Below are positions 46,351 through 56,949 of a stretch of 64,000 nt of DNA, piece after piece. Origin of the DNA: Gordionus sp. m RMFG-2023 (lineage: Eukaryota > Nematomorpha > Gordioida > Chordodea > Parachordodidae); the NCBI RefSeq assembly GCF_954871325.1, contig NC_088778.1:12285882-12349881 (forward strand), written 5' to 3'. The position numbers and the translations under genes are program-made. How positions within the stretch are numbered: position 1 is the stretch's first letter; the number at the start of each line of letters is the position of its first letter. Below the pieces are notes generated by a model. The model searched no databases. It was not told the origin of the DNA and saw nothing but the letters and a program-made list of their open reading frames with translations.

Positions 46351-47094
46351 TTATTGGATAAAAATAAAACAGGATAGAAAGAAATTTACAAACTAGACAT
46401 GTTTTTCGAATAAATATTTAAAATTGTTTTAAAAATATAAAAATAATCAATTAATGTCTTCAAAATTATTATTTATATATTAAAAATGTTAAAATACTTT
46501 AAAAAAAATTGCGGAAGAATTTAATAAATTGCAGTAGATTTTTGCGGGAGATTTTAAATTGCGGTAGTTTTGCGGGAGAGAAATGTCTGCGTGTAAACTA
46601 AAAAATTGCGGGAGTCTCCCGCTGATGGGGGAAGAGATGGCAACCCTGCCCACAACACATATAATATTTCATTTAATTAGGATAATAAACTAAAAATAAT
46701 CTACTATTTATTTAAATTTATATATATTAAAAAGAGAAATTATATTATAGCGTTAACTTCAATGATGTTAAAATAAAGATGAGCTCCTGAAATGAAACAA
46801 TATATATCTTGCAAAGAATTATTAAAATATTATTCTAAAATATAGATTATAATTAAACAGTGAGGTGTTATATCATTATTGTCTATATTATATTTTATAG
46901 CCTTAACTTTAATGATGTTCCTTGATTTTACATCTCCCATTACTTGAATTAATAATCAAAAAATAAAGATGAGCTCTATGAAACAATATATATCTTGCAA
47001 AGCGTTATTAAAATATTATTCTAAAACATAGATTATAATTATACCATTATTATATCTATATTATATTATTAATATTGAAATTCATGTCATGAAA

Positions 47095-47221
47095 ATTTTT
47101 GCTTTAGATTTATCGCTTCAAAAACATTGGGGGGCTATTAAAATCAAAATCTCACAACCCATCCGTGGGATTTTGATTGCGTGAGATTTCGAAATTTCAT
47201 AGATCACTTTCACACGTTACA
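47095..47221 (-). repeat. Ginger1 right terminal inverted repeat
   Basis: Inverted partner of 33894-34020, ending CACTTTCACACGTTACA directly before CCGG. Confidence 0.8.
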
Positions 47222-47739
47222 CCGGGTTTGGTTCTGGGTTAGGCTCGTATTTAAATTTTTTTGAAGGGTATAATTAAATACTGTTTTGCTAAACTGTCTT
47301 GCTAAACTGTTTTGCTAAAAAGCAATTAATCATAATTTGATGATATAATATCTTTTAAAAAAAATTTTCCAAAAACACTTTTTTTAATTTTTAATTAATT
47401 AAAAAATTGATATTAAATATCAAATAATTTAAAATTCTATTTTTACATAATATTATTGAAAAAAAATATATTTACTAGCTTATTACAACTTATATTTTAT
47501 TTTTCAATTACAAAATTTAACAAATTTATATCCATATGATGGCGTTAAATACATATATATGAAAATATATTCTTAGGAAAATAGAATAAATATTGGATAG
47601 CGCTTTTATAATTGGGTGTGTGAAATACCTAAAAAAATTTTAAAAAATAGAGGTTTCTTTGAGATTTAATTAATGAGTAGGTTTAGAAGCGAAAAATAGT
47701 AGAACGTTTGTAAGGAACATATTGCTGGCGTTATTGATC

Positions 47740-50700
47740 AAAATCTCTTCATTTTTGGTTTATACGTGTATATTTAGGTGTTAAACATTATCCTAAAAAA
47801 TATTTTGAAAATATTATGATTTGACCGAATGCCGGGCTTAAAACCGACCAATTACTAAAAATTCGATCGACCAAATTTGGTGTTAATATTATTTGGAAAA
47901 TAATCATTTTTGGTTTATTTATCTATAAATACGTGCAAATCATTATCCCAAAAAATATTTTAAAAATATCGCGATTTGACCGATAACCGATTTGAAACCG
48001 AAATACTGTCTTGCTGGCGTTATACATAGAAAATCTCTTCATTTTTGGTTTATACGTGTATATTTAGGTGTTAAACATTATCCTAAAAAATATTTTGAAA
48101 ATATTATGATTTGATTGAATGCCGAGCTTAAAACCGACCAATTACTAAAAATTCGATCGACCAAATTTGGTATTAATAATATTTGGAAAATAATCATTTT
48201 TGGTTTATTTATCTATAAATACGTGCAAATCATTATCCCAAAAAATATTATAAAGATATCGTGATTTGACAGAAAACCGATTTGAAACCGGCCCAATGAC
48301 TAAATACTGTCTTGCTGGCGTTATACATGGAAAATTCTTTATTTTTGGTTTATATGTGAACAATAACGTGTTAAGCATGATCCTAATTAATTTTTTGAAA
48401 ATATTATGATTTGACCGAATGGCGAGCTCAAAACTGACCACTTACTAAATATTCGATCGACCAAATTTGGTAGTTAATATTATTTGGAAAATAATCATTT
48501 TTGGTTTATTTATCTATAAATACGTGCAAATCATTATCCCAAAAAATATTTTAAAAATATCGCGATTTGACCGATAACCGATTTGAAACCGAAATACTGT
48601 CTTGCTGGCGTTATACATAGAAAATCTCTTCATTTTTGGTTTATACGTGTATATTTAGGTGTTAAACATTATCCTAAAAATTATTTTGAAAATATTATGA
48701 TTTGACAGAATGCCGAGCTTAAAACTGACCAATTACTAAATATTCGATAGACCAAATTTGGTGTTAATATTATTTGGAAAATAATCATTTTTGGTTTATT
48801 TATCTATAAATACGTGCAAATCATTATCCCAAAAAATATTTTAAAAATATCGTGATTTGACCGATAACCTATTTGAAACCGAAATACTGTCTTGCTGGCG
48901 TTATACATAGAAAATTCTTCATTTTTGGTTTATACGTGAACAATAACGTGTTAAGCATTATCCTAATTAATTTTTTAAAAATATTATGATTTGACCGAAT
49001 GGCGAGCTCAAAACTGACCACTTACTAAATATTCGATCGACCAAATTTGGTGTTAATATTATTTGGAAAATAATCATTTTTGGTTTATTTATCTATAAAT
49101 ACGTGCAAATCATTATCCCAAAAAATATTTTAAAAATATCGCGATTTGACCGATAACCGATTTGAAACCGAAATACTGTCTTGCTGGCGTTATACATAGA
49201 AAATCTCTTCATTTTTGGTTTATACGTGTATATTTAGGTGTTAAACATTATCCTAAAAAATATTTTGAAAATATTATGATTTGACCGAATGCCGAGCTTA
49301 AAACCGACCAATTACTAAAAATTCGATCGACCAAATTTGGTGTTAATATTATTTGGAAAATAATCATTTTTGGTTTATTTATCTATAAATACGTGCAAAT
49401 CATTATCCCAAAAAATATTTTAAAAATATCGCGATTTGACCGATAACCGATTTGAAACCGAAATACTGTCTTGCTGGCGTTATACATAGAAAATCTCTTC
49501 ATTTTTGGTTTATACGTGTATATTTAGGTGTTAAACATTATCCTGAAAAATATTTTGAAAATATTATGATTTGACCGAATGCCGAGCTTAAAACCGACCA
49601 ATTACTAAATATTCGATCGACCAAATTTGGTGTTAATATTATTTGGAAAATAATCCTTTTTGGTTTATTTATCTATAAATACGTGCAAATCATTATCCCA
49701 AAAAATATTTTAAAAATATCGCGATTTGACCGATAACCGATTTGAAACTGAAATACTGTCTTGCTGGCGTTATACATAGAAAATCTCTTCATTTTTGGTT
49801 TATACGTGTATATTTAGGTGTTAAACATTATCCTAAAAAATATTTTGAAAATATTATGATTTGACCGAATGCCGAGCTTAAAACCGACCAATTACTAAAA
49901 ATTCGATCGACCAAATTTGGTGTTAATATTATTTGGAAAATGTTCATTTTTGGTTAATATATCTATAAATACGTGCAAATCATTATCCCAAAAAATATTT
50001 TAAAAATATCGTGATTTGACCGATAACCGATTTGAAACCGAAATACTGTCTTGCTGGCGTTATACATAGAAAATCTCTTCATTTTTGGTTTATAGGTGTA
50101 TATTTAGGTGTTAAACATTATCCTAAAAAATATTTTGAAAATATTATGATTTGACCGAATGGCGAGCTCAAAACCGACCACTTACTAAATATTCGATCTA
50201 CCAAATTTGGTAGTAATATTATTTGGAAAATAATCATTTTTGGTTTATTTATCTATAAATACGTGCAAATCATTATCCCAAAAAATATTTTAAAAATATC
50301 GCGATTTGACCGATAACCGATTTGAAACCGAAATACTGTCTTGCTGGCGTTATACATAGAAAATCTCTTCATTTTTGGTTTATACGTGTATATTTAGGTG
50401 TTAAACATTATCCTAAAAAATATTTTGAAAATATTATGATTTGACCGAATGGCGAGCTCAAAACCGACCACTTACTAAATATTCGATCGACCAAATTTGG
50501 TAGTTAATATTATTTGGAAAATGTTCATTTTTGGTTAATATATCTATAAATACGTGCAAATCATTATCCCAAAAAATATTTTAAAAATATCGCGATTTGA
50601 CCGATAACCGATTTGAAACCGAAATACTGTCTTGCTGGCGTTATACATAGAAAATCTCTTCATTTTTGGTTTATACGTGTATATTTAGGTGTTAAACATT

Positions 50701-51290
50701 ATCCTAAAAAATATTTTGAAAATATTATGATTTGACCGAATGGCGAGCTCAAAACCGACCACTTACTAAATATTCGATCGACCAAATTTGGTAGTTAATA
50801 TTATTTGGAAAATAATCATTTTTGGTTTATTTATCTATAAATACGTGCAAATCATTATCCCAAAAAATATTTTAAAAATATCGTGATTTGACCGAAAACC
50901 GATTTGAAACCGGCCCAATGACTAAATACTGTCTTGCTGGCGTTATACATAGAAAATCTCTTTATTTTTGGTTTATACGTGAACAATAACGTGTTAAGCA
51001 TTATCCTAATTAATATTTTGAAAATATTATGATTTGACCGAATGCCGAGCTTAAAACCGACCAATTACTACATATTTGATCTACCAAATTTGGTAGTTAA
51101 TATTATTTGGAAAATAATCATTTTTGGTTTATTTATCTTAAATACCGAAAATATCAAAAATATGCGATTTGACTGAGAACCGAAAACTGTCTTGCTGGCG
51201 TTATACGTAGAAAATCTCTTCATTTTTGGTTTATAAGTGTAACAATAAGGTGTAAGTAAGCATTATCCTAAATTATTTTTTGAAAATATT
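47740..51290 (+). repeat. Element B left satellite array, 290-bp unit
   Basis: About 12 copies. Each has CTTGCTGGCGTTATACATAG, GATTTGACCGAATG, ATTCGATCGACCAAATTTGG plus T, TAAATACGTGCAAATCATTA and ACCGATTTGAAACCG. The period is exactly 290 bp over most of the array. Each unit holds the 12-bp palindrome ACCAAATTTGGT next to TCGATCGA. Confidence 0.95.
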
Positions 51291-51625
51291 AAGATATGAC
51301 CGAATACCCAGCTCAGATAATCTTTATTACAATAAATTTTTAATCTCCAAAAAAAATAATTTCTATAAAAAATCATCCCTCCCCTCACCTCCATCGAAAA
51401 TTCTCGGGTTCCTGTTATTTTTTTATTTCATAAAAATTAAAAATTTATACAAAATTATAATTTTTTCAAAAAAATAATTTTTTAAAAAATAATTTGGCAT
51501 ATTCCTAAAAAAAATAAAAATCAATGTGCATAAAAAAATAATAAACAAATAAATAAATAATTTTAAATATTTTCCGTTAAAATTTATTATTATTATATAA
51601 TTATAAATATTCTTTTTGTGATAAA

Positions 51626-53793
51626 ATGCCTGATTTCCTGCCCTATATGAATCGGTAAGTTCTATAAAATTATAAATATTAATTTTTTTTTATATTAGAT
51701 TAATTGAGAAGCCATCTCCTGAGGTGGCTCTCGAAATTCTTAAAGAGATAAAAAGTGAAGATATTGTGCCTATGATGTATCATTCTTCAAATGGATTAGT
51801 CGGGTATGTTGATGTAATTACTAAGCATATATTAGAGAGAATTCAACCAACAATATTGTTGAAGTAAATATAAATATATATATATATATTACAACTTTTA
51901 TCCTTGGCCCCGGGTATATGTAGCAGGCCATGTTTTAATTTTTTAAAATATAAAAAAGACAATGGCCGTACCGAAAAATTTTGTAAAATAAAAATTCTAC
52001 CCGGGTTGGTATTTTTTTTAAAAAATTCGACCAGGCCGTTTAAAAGGAAAATCTGCTTTTATATGAATATTGATTAGATAATATGAACTATATTAAACTT
52101 TTATTTGAATCATTTTTAATTGTTTAAAAAATAATGAATATTTTTTTAAAAACAAACTATATTATTAAGATTTTCACCAAGGAAAACGATTGGGGATGGA
52201 AATTGCCTATATCGTGCTGTGTCATTAGCAATTTTCGGTGAAGAAACGTACCACATTTATTTTCGTATTATAGCCGCAATCGAGGTCATACTCAATAGAG
52301 ACTTTTATGATTTAGAAAATGTTAATTATATTGTACCAGTTTCCATGAGAGAACGTATTTTATTTTATTCTTATAATCATACTTTAAATAACATACTTAA
52401 AATAGGGGATTGGTCAGGCATGATTATTATTTTTGTTTTAAGTGGGGCTTTAAATACGCCTATTAAATCTTTTTGTCCCCCTTTATCATTTAATTTATTA
52501 AGCCCAAGTCCTTATACCCTTCATATATATGGTCGGGATGTTAGCAGATGTTCTGATATAAAAATTAACATAATGTGGACATCTTGTAGTATACCCAATG
52601 ATATTTTAAATATTTCTATAAATCATTTTATTTATTTACAAAAGCTTAATTTCAACCCACATGATAAAATAGTTAATATTGACAGTTCATTTGATACTAT
52701 ATCTATTAATGAATCCCATGATTTTATAACTAATACGGATAATGTTAAAAAATCGAATTTAAATTATATAAACTCTTCCCCAATTAATGATATCAGCGGT
52801 AATTATGATAAAAAATCTATTAATGAATCGCCTAAATTTATAATAAAATCAAATTTAAATAATATAAAATTTTTCCCAATTAATGATAATTATGATAAAA
52901 AATCTATTAACGAATCGCCTAAATTTATACCTATAAAATCAAATTTACATTATATAAACTCTTCCCCAGTTAATGATATCAGCGGTAATTATGATAATAA
53001 ATCTATTAACGAATCGCATGAATTTACTCCTATAAAATCAAATTTAAATAATATAAAATTTTCCCCAATTAATGATAATTATGATACAAAATCTATTAAC
53101 GAATCGCCTAAATTTATACCTATAAAAGTAAATTTAAATAATATAAAATTTTCTCCAATTAATGATAATTATGATAATAAATCTATTAAAGAATCGCATG
53201 AATTTACACCTATAAAATCAAATTTAAATAATATAAAATTTTCCCCAATTAATGTTACTTATGTTAAAAAATCTATTAACGAATCGCCTAAATTTATACC
53301 TATAAAATCAAATTTAAATTATATATTCTCTTCCCCAATAAATGATATAAGCAGTAATTATGATAATAAATCTTTTAAGGAATCGCATGAATTTACACCT
53401 ATAAAATCAAATTTGAATAATATAAAATTTTCCCCAATTAATGATAATAAATATACTAATAATCAAAAATTCACTAATTTTTCAATAAAAAACATTTTAT
53501 CATCAAACTCTTCACAAAATAAAAATTTTTTACCATGCGATAGTAGTGATATCATCTTAAAAAATTCATTTATCGAGACTACACAGGTAATACAGTTTTT
53601 ACTAGATCCTAAAAATATTTTAAATTCTATACCAATAGGTATCAAAAATAATAAATATTATATAATTAATAATACTAATAATATAAAAAATATTGGATAT
53701 CGCAATGCATATGTTGATGATTGTGGTGCTTGGAGTAGTGTCAAATCCAGTTTAAGTCAAATCATAATATTTTCAAAATATTTTTTAGGATAA
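51626..53793 (+). CDS. OTU-domain protein, vertnin-like, cargo of element B
   Basis: Exons 51626-51654, 51699-51863 and 52170-53793 join in phase (introns 44 and 306 nt, donors GTAAGT and GTAAAT), giving 605 residues. The N-terminus is helical (MPDFLPYMNRLIEKPSPEVA). The OTU motif IGDGNCLYRAVSLAIFGEE keeps catalytic Asp and Cys at about residues 74 and 77, followed by RIIAAIEVILNRDFYD, the pattern I associate with vertnin-type OTU proteins. From about residue 220 the protein is a low-complexity array of roughly 30-residue repeats (KSINESPKFIPIKSNLNNIK). The C-terminal Cys/His-like catalytic partner is not identified. The last dozen residues are encoded by satellite sequence. Without the second splice the frame ends at 51867. 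It could be a captured host gene or a transposon-encoded peptidase. Confidence 0.72.
51905..52055. repeat. GGCCC-type short repeat in the OTU gene intron
   Basis: Contains TGGCCCCGGGTATATG, GGCCGTACCG and CCCGGGTTGG between A/T runs. A decayed member of the family, inside the 306-nt intron, with no clear ends. Confidence 0.4.
52737..53445 (+). repeat. In-frame coding repeat, about 90 bp, paired as 180 bp
   Basis: About eight copies encoding ESPKFIPIKSNLNNIKFSPI or variants (ESHEF, INSSPVNDIS). Alternating variants form a higher-order unit of about 180-190 bp. All copies stay in frame, so the repeat array is compatible with translation. It is Asn, Ser, Lys and Ile-rich, as expected from AT-rich DNA. 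Confidence 0.85.
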
Positions 53794-55915
53794 TGTTTAA
53801 CACCTAAATATACACCTATAAACCAAAAATGAAGAGATTTTCTATGTATAACGCCAGCAAGACAGTATTTCGGTTTCAAATCGGTTATCGGTCAAATCAC
53901 GATATTTTTAAAATATTTTTTGGGATAATGATTTGCACGTATTTATAGATATATTAGCCAAAAATGAACATTTTCCAAATAATATTACTACCAAATTTGG
54001 TAGATCGAATATTTAGTAAGTGGTCGATTTTGAGCTCGCCATTCGGTCAAATCATAATATTTTCAAAATATTTTTTAGGATAATGTTTAACACCTAAATA
54101 TACACCTATAAACCAAAAATGAAGAGATTTTCTATGTATAACGCCAGCAAGACAGTATTTCGGTTTCAAATCGGTTATCGGTCAAATCACGATATTTTTA
54201 AAATATTTTTTGGGATAATGATTTGCACGTATTTATAGATAAATAAACCAAAAATGATTATTTTCCAAATAATATTACTACCAAATTTGGTAGATCGAAT
54301 ATTTAGTAAGTGGTCGGTTTTGAGCTCGCCATTCGGTCAAATCATAATATTTTCAAAATATTTTTTAGGATAATGTTTAACACCTAAATATACACCTATA
54401 AACCAAAAATGAAGAGATTTTCTATGTATAACGCCAGCAAGACAGTATTTCGGTTTCAAATCGGTTATCGGTCAAATCACGATATTTTTAAAATATTTTT
54501 TGGGATAAAGATTTGCACGTATTTATAGATATATTAACCAAAAATGAACATTTTCCAAATAATATTACTACCAAATTTGGTAGATCGAATATTTAGTAAG
54601 TGGTCGGTTTTGAGCTCGCCATTCGGTCAAATCATAATATTTTCAAAATATTTTTTAGGATAATGTTTAACACGCTAAATATACACCTATAAACCAAAAA
54701 TGAAGAGATTTTCTGTGTATAACGCCAGCAAGACAGTATTTAGTCATTGGGCTGGTTTCAAATCGGTTATCGGTCAAATCACGATATTTTTAAAATATTT
54801 TTTGGGATAATGATTTGCACGTATTTATAGATAAATTAACCAAAAATGAACATTTTCCAAATAATATTAACTACCAAATTTGGTAGATCGAATATTTAGT
54901 AAGTGGTCGGTTTTGAGCTCGCCATTCGGTCAAATCATAATATTTTCAAAATATTTTTTAGGATAATGTTTAACACCTAAATATACACGTATAAACCAAA
55001 AATGAAGAGATTTTCTATGTATAACGCCAGCAAGACAGTATTTCGGTTTCAAATCGGTTATCGGTCAAATCACGATATTTTTAAAATATTTTTTGGGATA
55101 ATGATTTGCACGTATTTATAGATATATTAGCCAAAAATGAACATTTTCCAAATAATATTACTACCAAATTTGGTAGATCGAATATTTAGTAAGTGGTCGG
55201 TTTTGAGCTCGCCATTCGGTCAAATCATAATATTTTCAAAATATTTTTTAGGATAATGTTTAACACGCTAAATATACACGTATAAACCAAATATGAAGAG
55301 ATTTTCTATGTATAACGCCAGCAAGACAGTATTTCGGTTTCAAATCGGTTATCGGTCAAATCACGATATTTTTAAAATATTTTTTGGGATAATGATTTGC
55401 ACGTATTTATAGATATATTAACCAAAAATGAACATTTTCCAAATAATATTACTACCAAATTTGGTAGATCGAATATTTAGTAAGTGGTCGGTTTTGAGCT
55501 CGCCATTCGGTCAAATTATAATATTTTCAAAAAATTAATTAGGATAATGCTTAACACGTTATTGTTCACGTATAAACCAAAAATAAAGAATTTTCCATGT
55601 ATAACGCCAGCAAGACAGTATTTAGTCATTGGGCCGGTTTCAAATCGGTTTTCTGTCAAATCACGATATTTTTAAAATATTTTTGGGGATAATGATTTGC
55701 ACGTATTTATAGATAAATAAACCAAAAAATGAACATTTTCCAAATAATATTAACACCAAATTTGGTGGATCGAATATTTAGTAATTGGTCGGTTTTAAGC
55801 CCGGCATTCGGTCAAATCATAATATTTTCAAAATATTTTTTAGGATAATGTTTAACACCTAAATATACAAGTATAAACCAAAAATGAAGAGATTTTGATC
55901 AATAACGCCAGCAAT
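53752..55915 (-). repeat. Element B right satellite array, 290-bp unit inverted
   Basis: About seven and a half copies in reverse complement to the left array. Variants such as CATTGGGCCGGTTTCAAATC occur in both arrays, so the arrays have been homogenised or derive from one another. The first unit overlaps the end of the OTU gene's reading frame. Confidence 0.95.
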
Positions 55916-56363
55916 ATGTTCCTTATAAACGTTCTACTATTTTTCGCTTCTAAACCTACCCATTAATTAAATCTCAAAGAAACCTCTATTTTTTAAATTT
56001 TTTTTAGGTTTTTCACATGTATTTACACCCAAATATAAAAAAGGCGCTATCCAATATTTATTCTGGTTTCCTAAGAATATATTTTCATATTTATGTATTT
56101 AACGCCCTCATATGGATATAAATTTGTTAAACTTTGTAATTGAAAAATAAAATATAAGTTGTAATAAGCTAGTAAATATATTTTTTTTCCAATTATATTA
56201 AGTAAAAATAGAATTTTAAATTATTTGATATTTATTATCAATTTTTTAATTAATTAAAAATTGATTTATGTAAAATAAATAAAAATGTTTTTTTAAAAGA
56301 TATTATATCATCAAATTATGATTAATTGCTTTTTAGCAAGACAGTTTAGCAAGACAATATTTA

Positions 56364-56949
56364 GTCATACCGATTTTTGAATTGTTAAAAATTAATTATA
56401 TATTTGAATTATAATTAAAAAAAACTAGACTTAAATTTGGAATCAAATTTTTTATTTTATTTATAGGCAAAATATTATTAAAAATACAAAAGTTTATAAA
56501 AACTGCTCTACGTCTTTGCTTAGACAATTTTTAAGTTATTATCCAATATAAATATTTTTACTTTGACTTGTTCACTTTCATTTTCCTCTAATTAATAATC
56601 ATCTTTGAGAATAAGTTAAAAATTAAAAATAAATGGCCTAAATGATTTAATTGTCTAAAATTTATTAACACTCCAATAGGAATTTTTGAGAATAAATTTA
56701 AAATTTTTTATAAATGCCGTAAATGAATTAAGTTGTTTAAAATTTATTATCACTTCACTTAATTGGAAATATTATAAAGTTCCAATTAAATTATTAATTT
56801 TTGTATTTACAATTATATAAATATCTTAATATATGATTATATACACTACTCTTAGAGAGGATGAACCCGGGTTCAAATAAAAATCCGTTCGGTTCGGGGT
56901 TTTGAAAATTTTATAAATGGGGTTCAGGTTCGGGTTCAGATATCCCTGG
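56364..56949. repeat. AT-rich gap ending in a GGTTCGG-type repeat
   Basis: 56364-56865 shows a weak imperfect duplication (GAATAA, TTTAAAATTTATTA words near 56600-56760) and no gene. 56866-56945 is a GGTTCGG-type patch (GAACCCGGGTTCAAA, GTTCGGTTCGGGG, CAGGTTCGGGTTCAG) like those at 603 and 33845. Confidence 0.5.

Larger units (their letters stand above)
40792..46648. mobile_element. Compound hAT element with internal duplication
   Basis: Ends are CAGGGTTGCCAGG and, inverted, GATGGCAACCCTG. The flanks CCAACAAC (40784-40791) and CCCACAAC (46649-46656) match at seven of eight bases. A second left end lies at 43572, so the element is a dimer of about 2.8 and 3.1 kb units. Each unit carries plus-strand transposase fragments followed by minus-strand C-terminal sequence, an inverted arrangement. 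GCGGGAG words are repeated in all ends. Confidence 0.85.
33894..47221 (+). mobile_element. Ginger1-type DNA transposon with CCGG target duplication
   Basis: Starts TGTAACGTGTGAAA and ends with its inverted copy (TTTCACACGTTACA). Both sides are flanked by CCGG (33890-33893 and 47222-47225). Ginger1 elements are known for TGT..ACA ends like LTR elements, CCGG or CCGT duplications, TIRs of 40-270 bp, and a gypsy-integrase-like transposase that can carry a C-terminal OTU domain. All of these features are seen here. The 13.3 kb length comes from insertions: an inverted-array element (37795-39655) and a compound hAT (40792-46648). The transposase is broken, so this copy is dead. Confidence 0.88.
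47275..56363. mobile_element. Element B: 9.1 kb palindromic element carrying an OTU-domain gene
   Basis: The ends are inverted copies of a sequence with TAAATACTGTTTTGCT, repeated AAACTGTCTTGCT words, and AAAAAGCAATTAATCATAAT. TIR similarity continues for about 450 bp (words GGATAGCGC, CGCTTCTAAACCTACC, ATTGCTGGCGTTATTGATCA and their inverses). Then come inverted arrays of a 290-bp unit (47740-51290 and 53752-55915) flanking a unique centre with one spliced gene (51626-53793). Exact ends and target duplication are not clear: flanks GGTATAAT and GTCATACC do not match. No transposase was recognised. It abuts the right end of Ginger1 with only about 50 bp between. Confidence 0.8.

Noticed and set aside
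51626-51867. Separate 65-residue gene ending at TAA 51867
   Set aside because: The two exons read well, but a GTAAAT donor at 51864 and an acceptor at 52168-52169 join it in phase to the OTU exon directly, which is a better model.
48205-55675. ORFs of 63-78 codons in the element B arrays (FELAIRSNHNIFKKLI)
   Set aside because: The same satellite unit in both arrays; they exist only where point changes remove stops.
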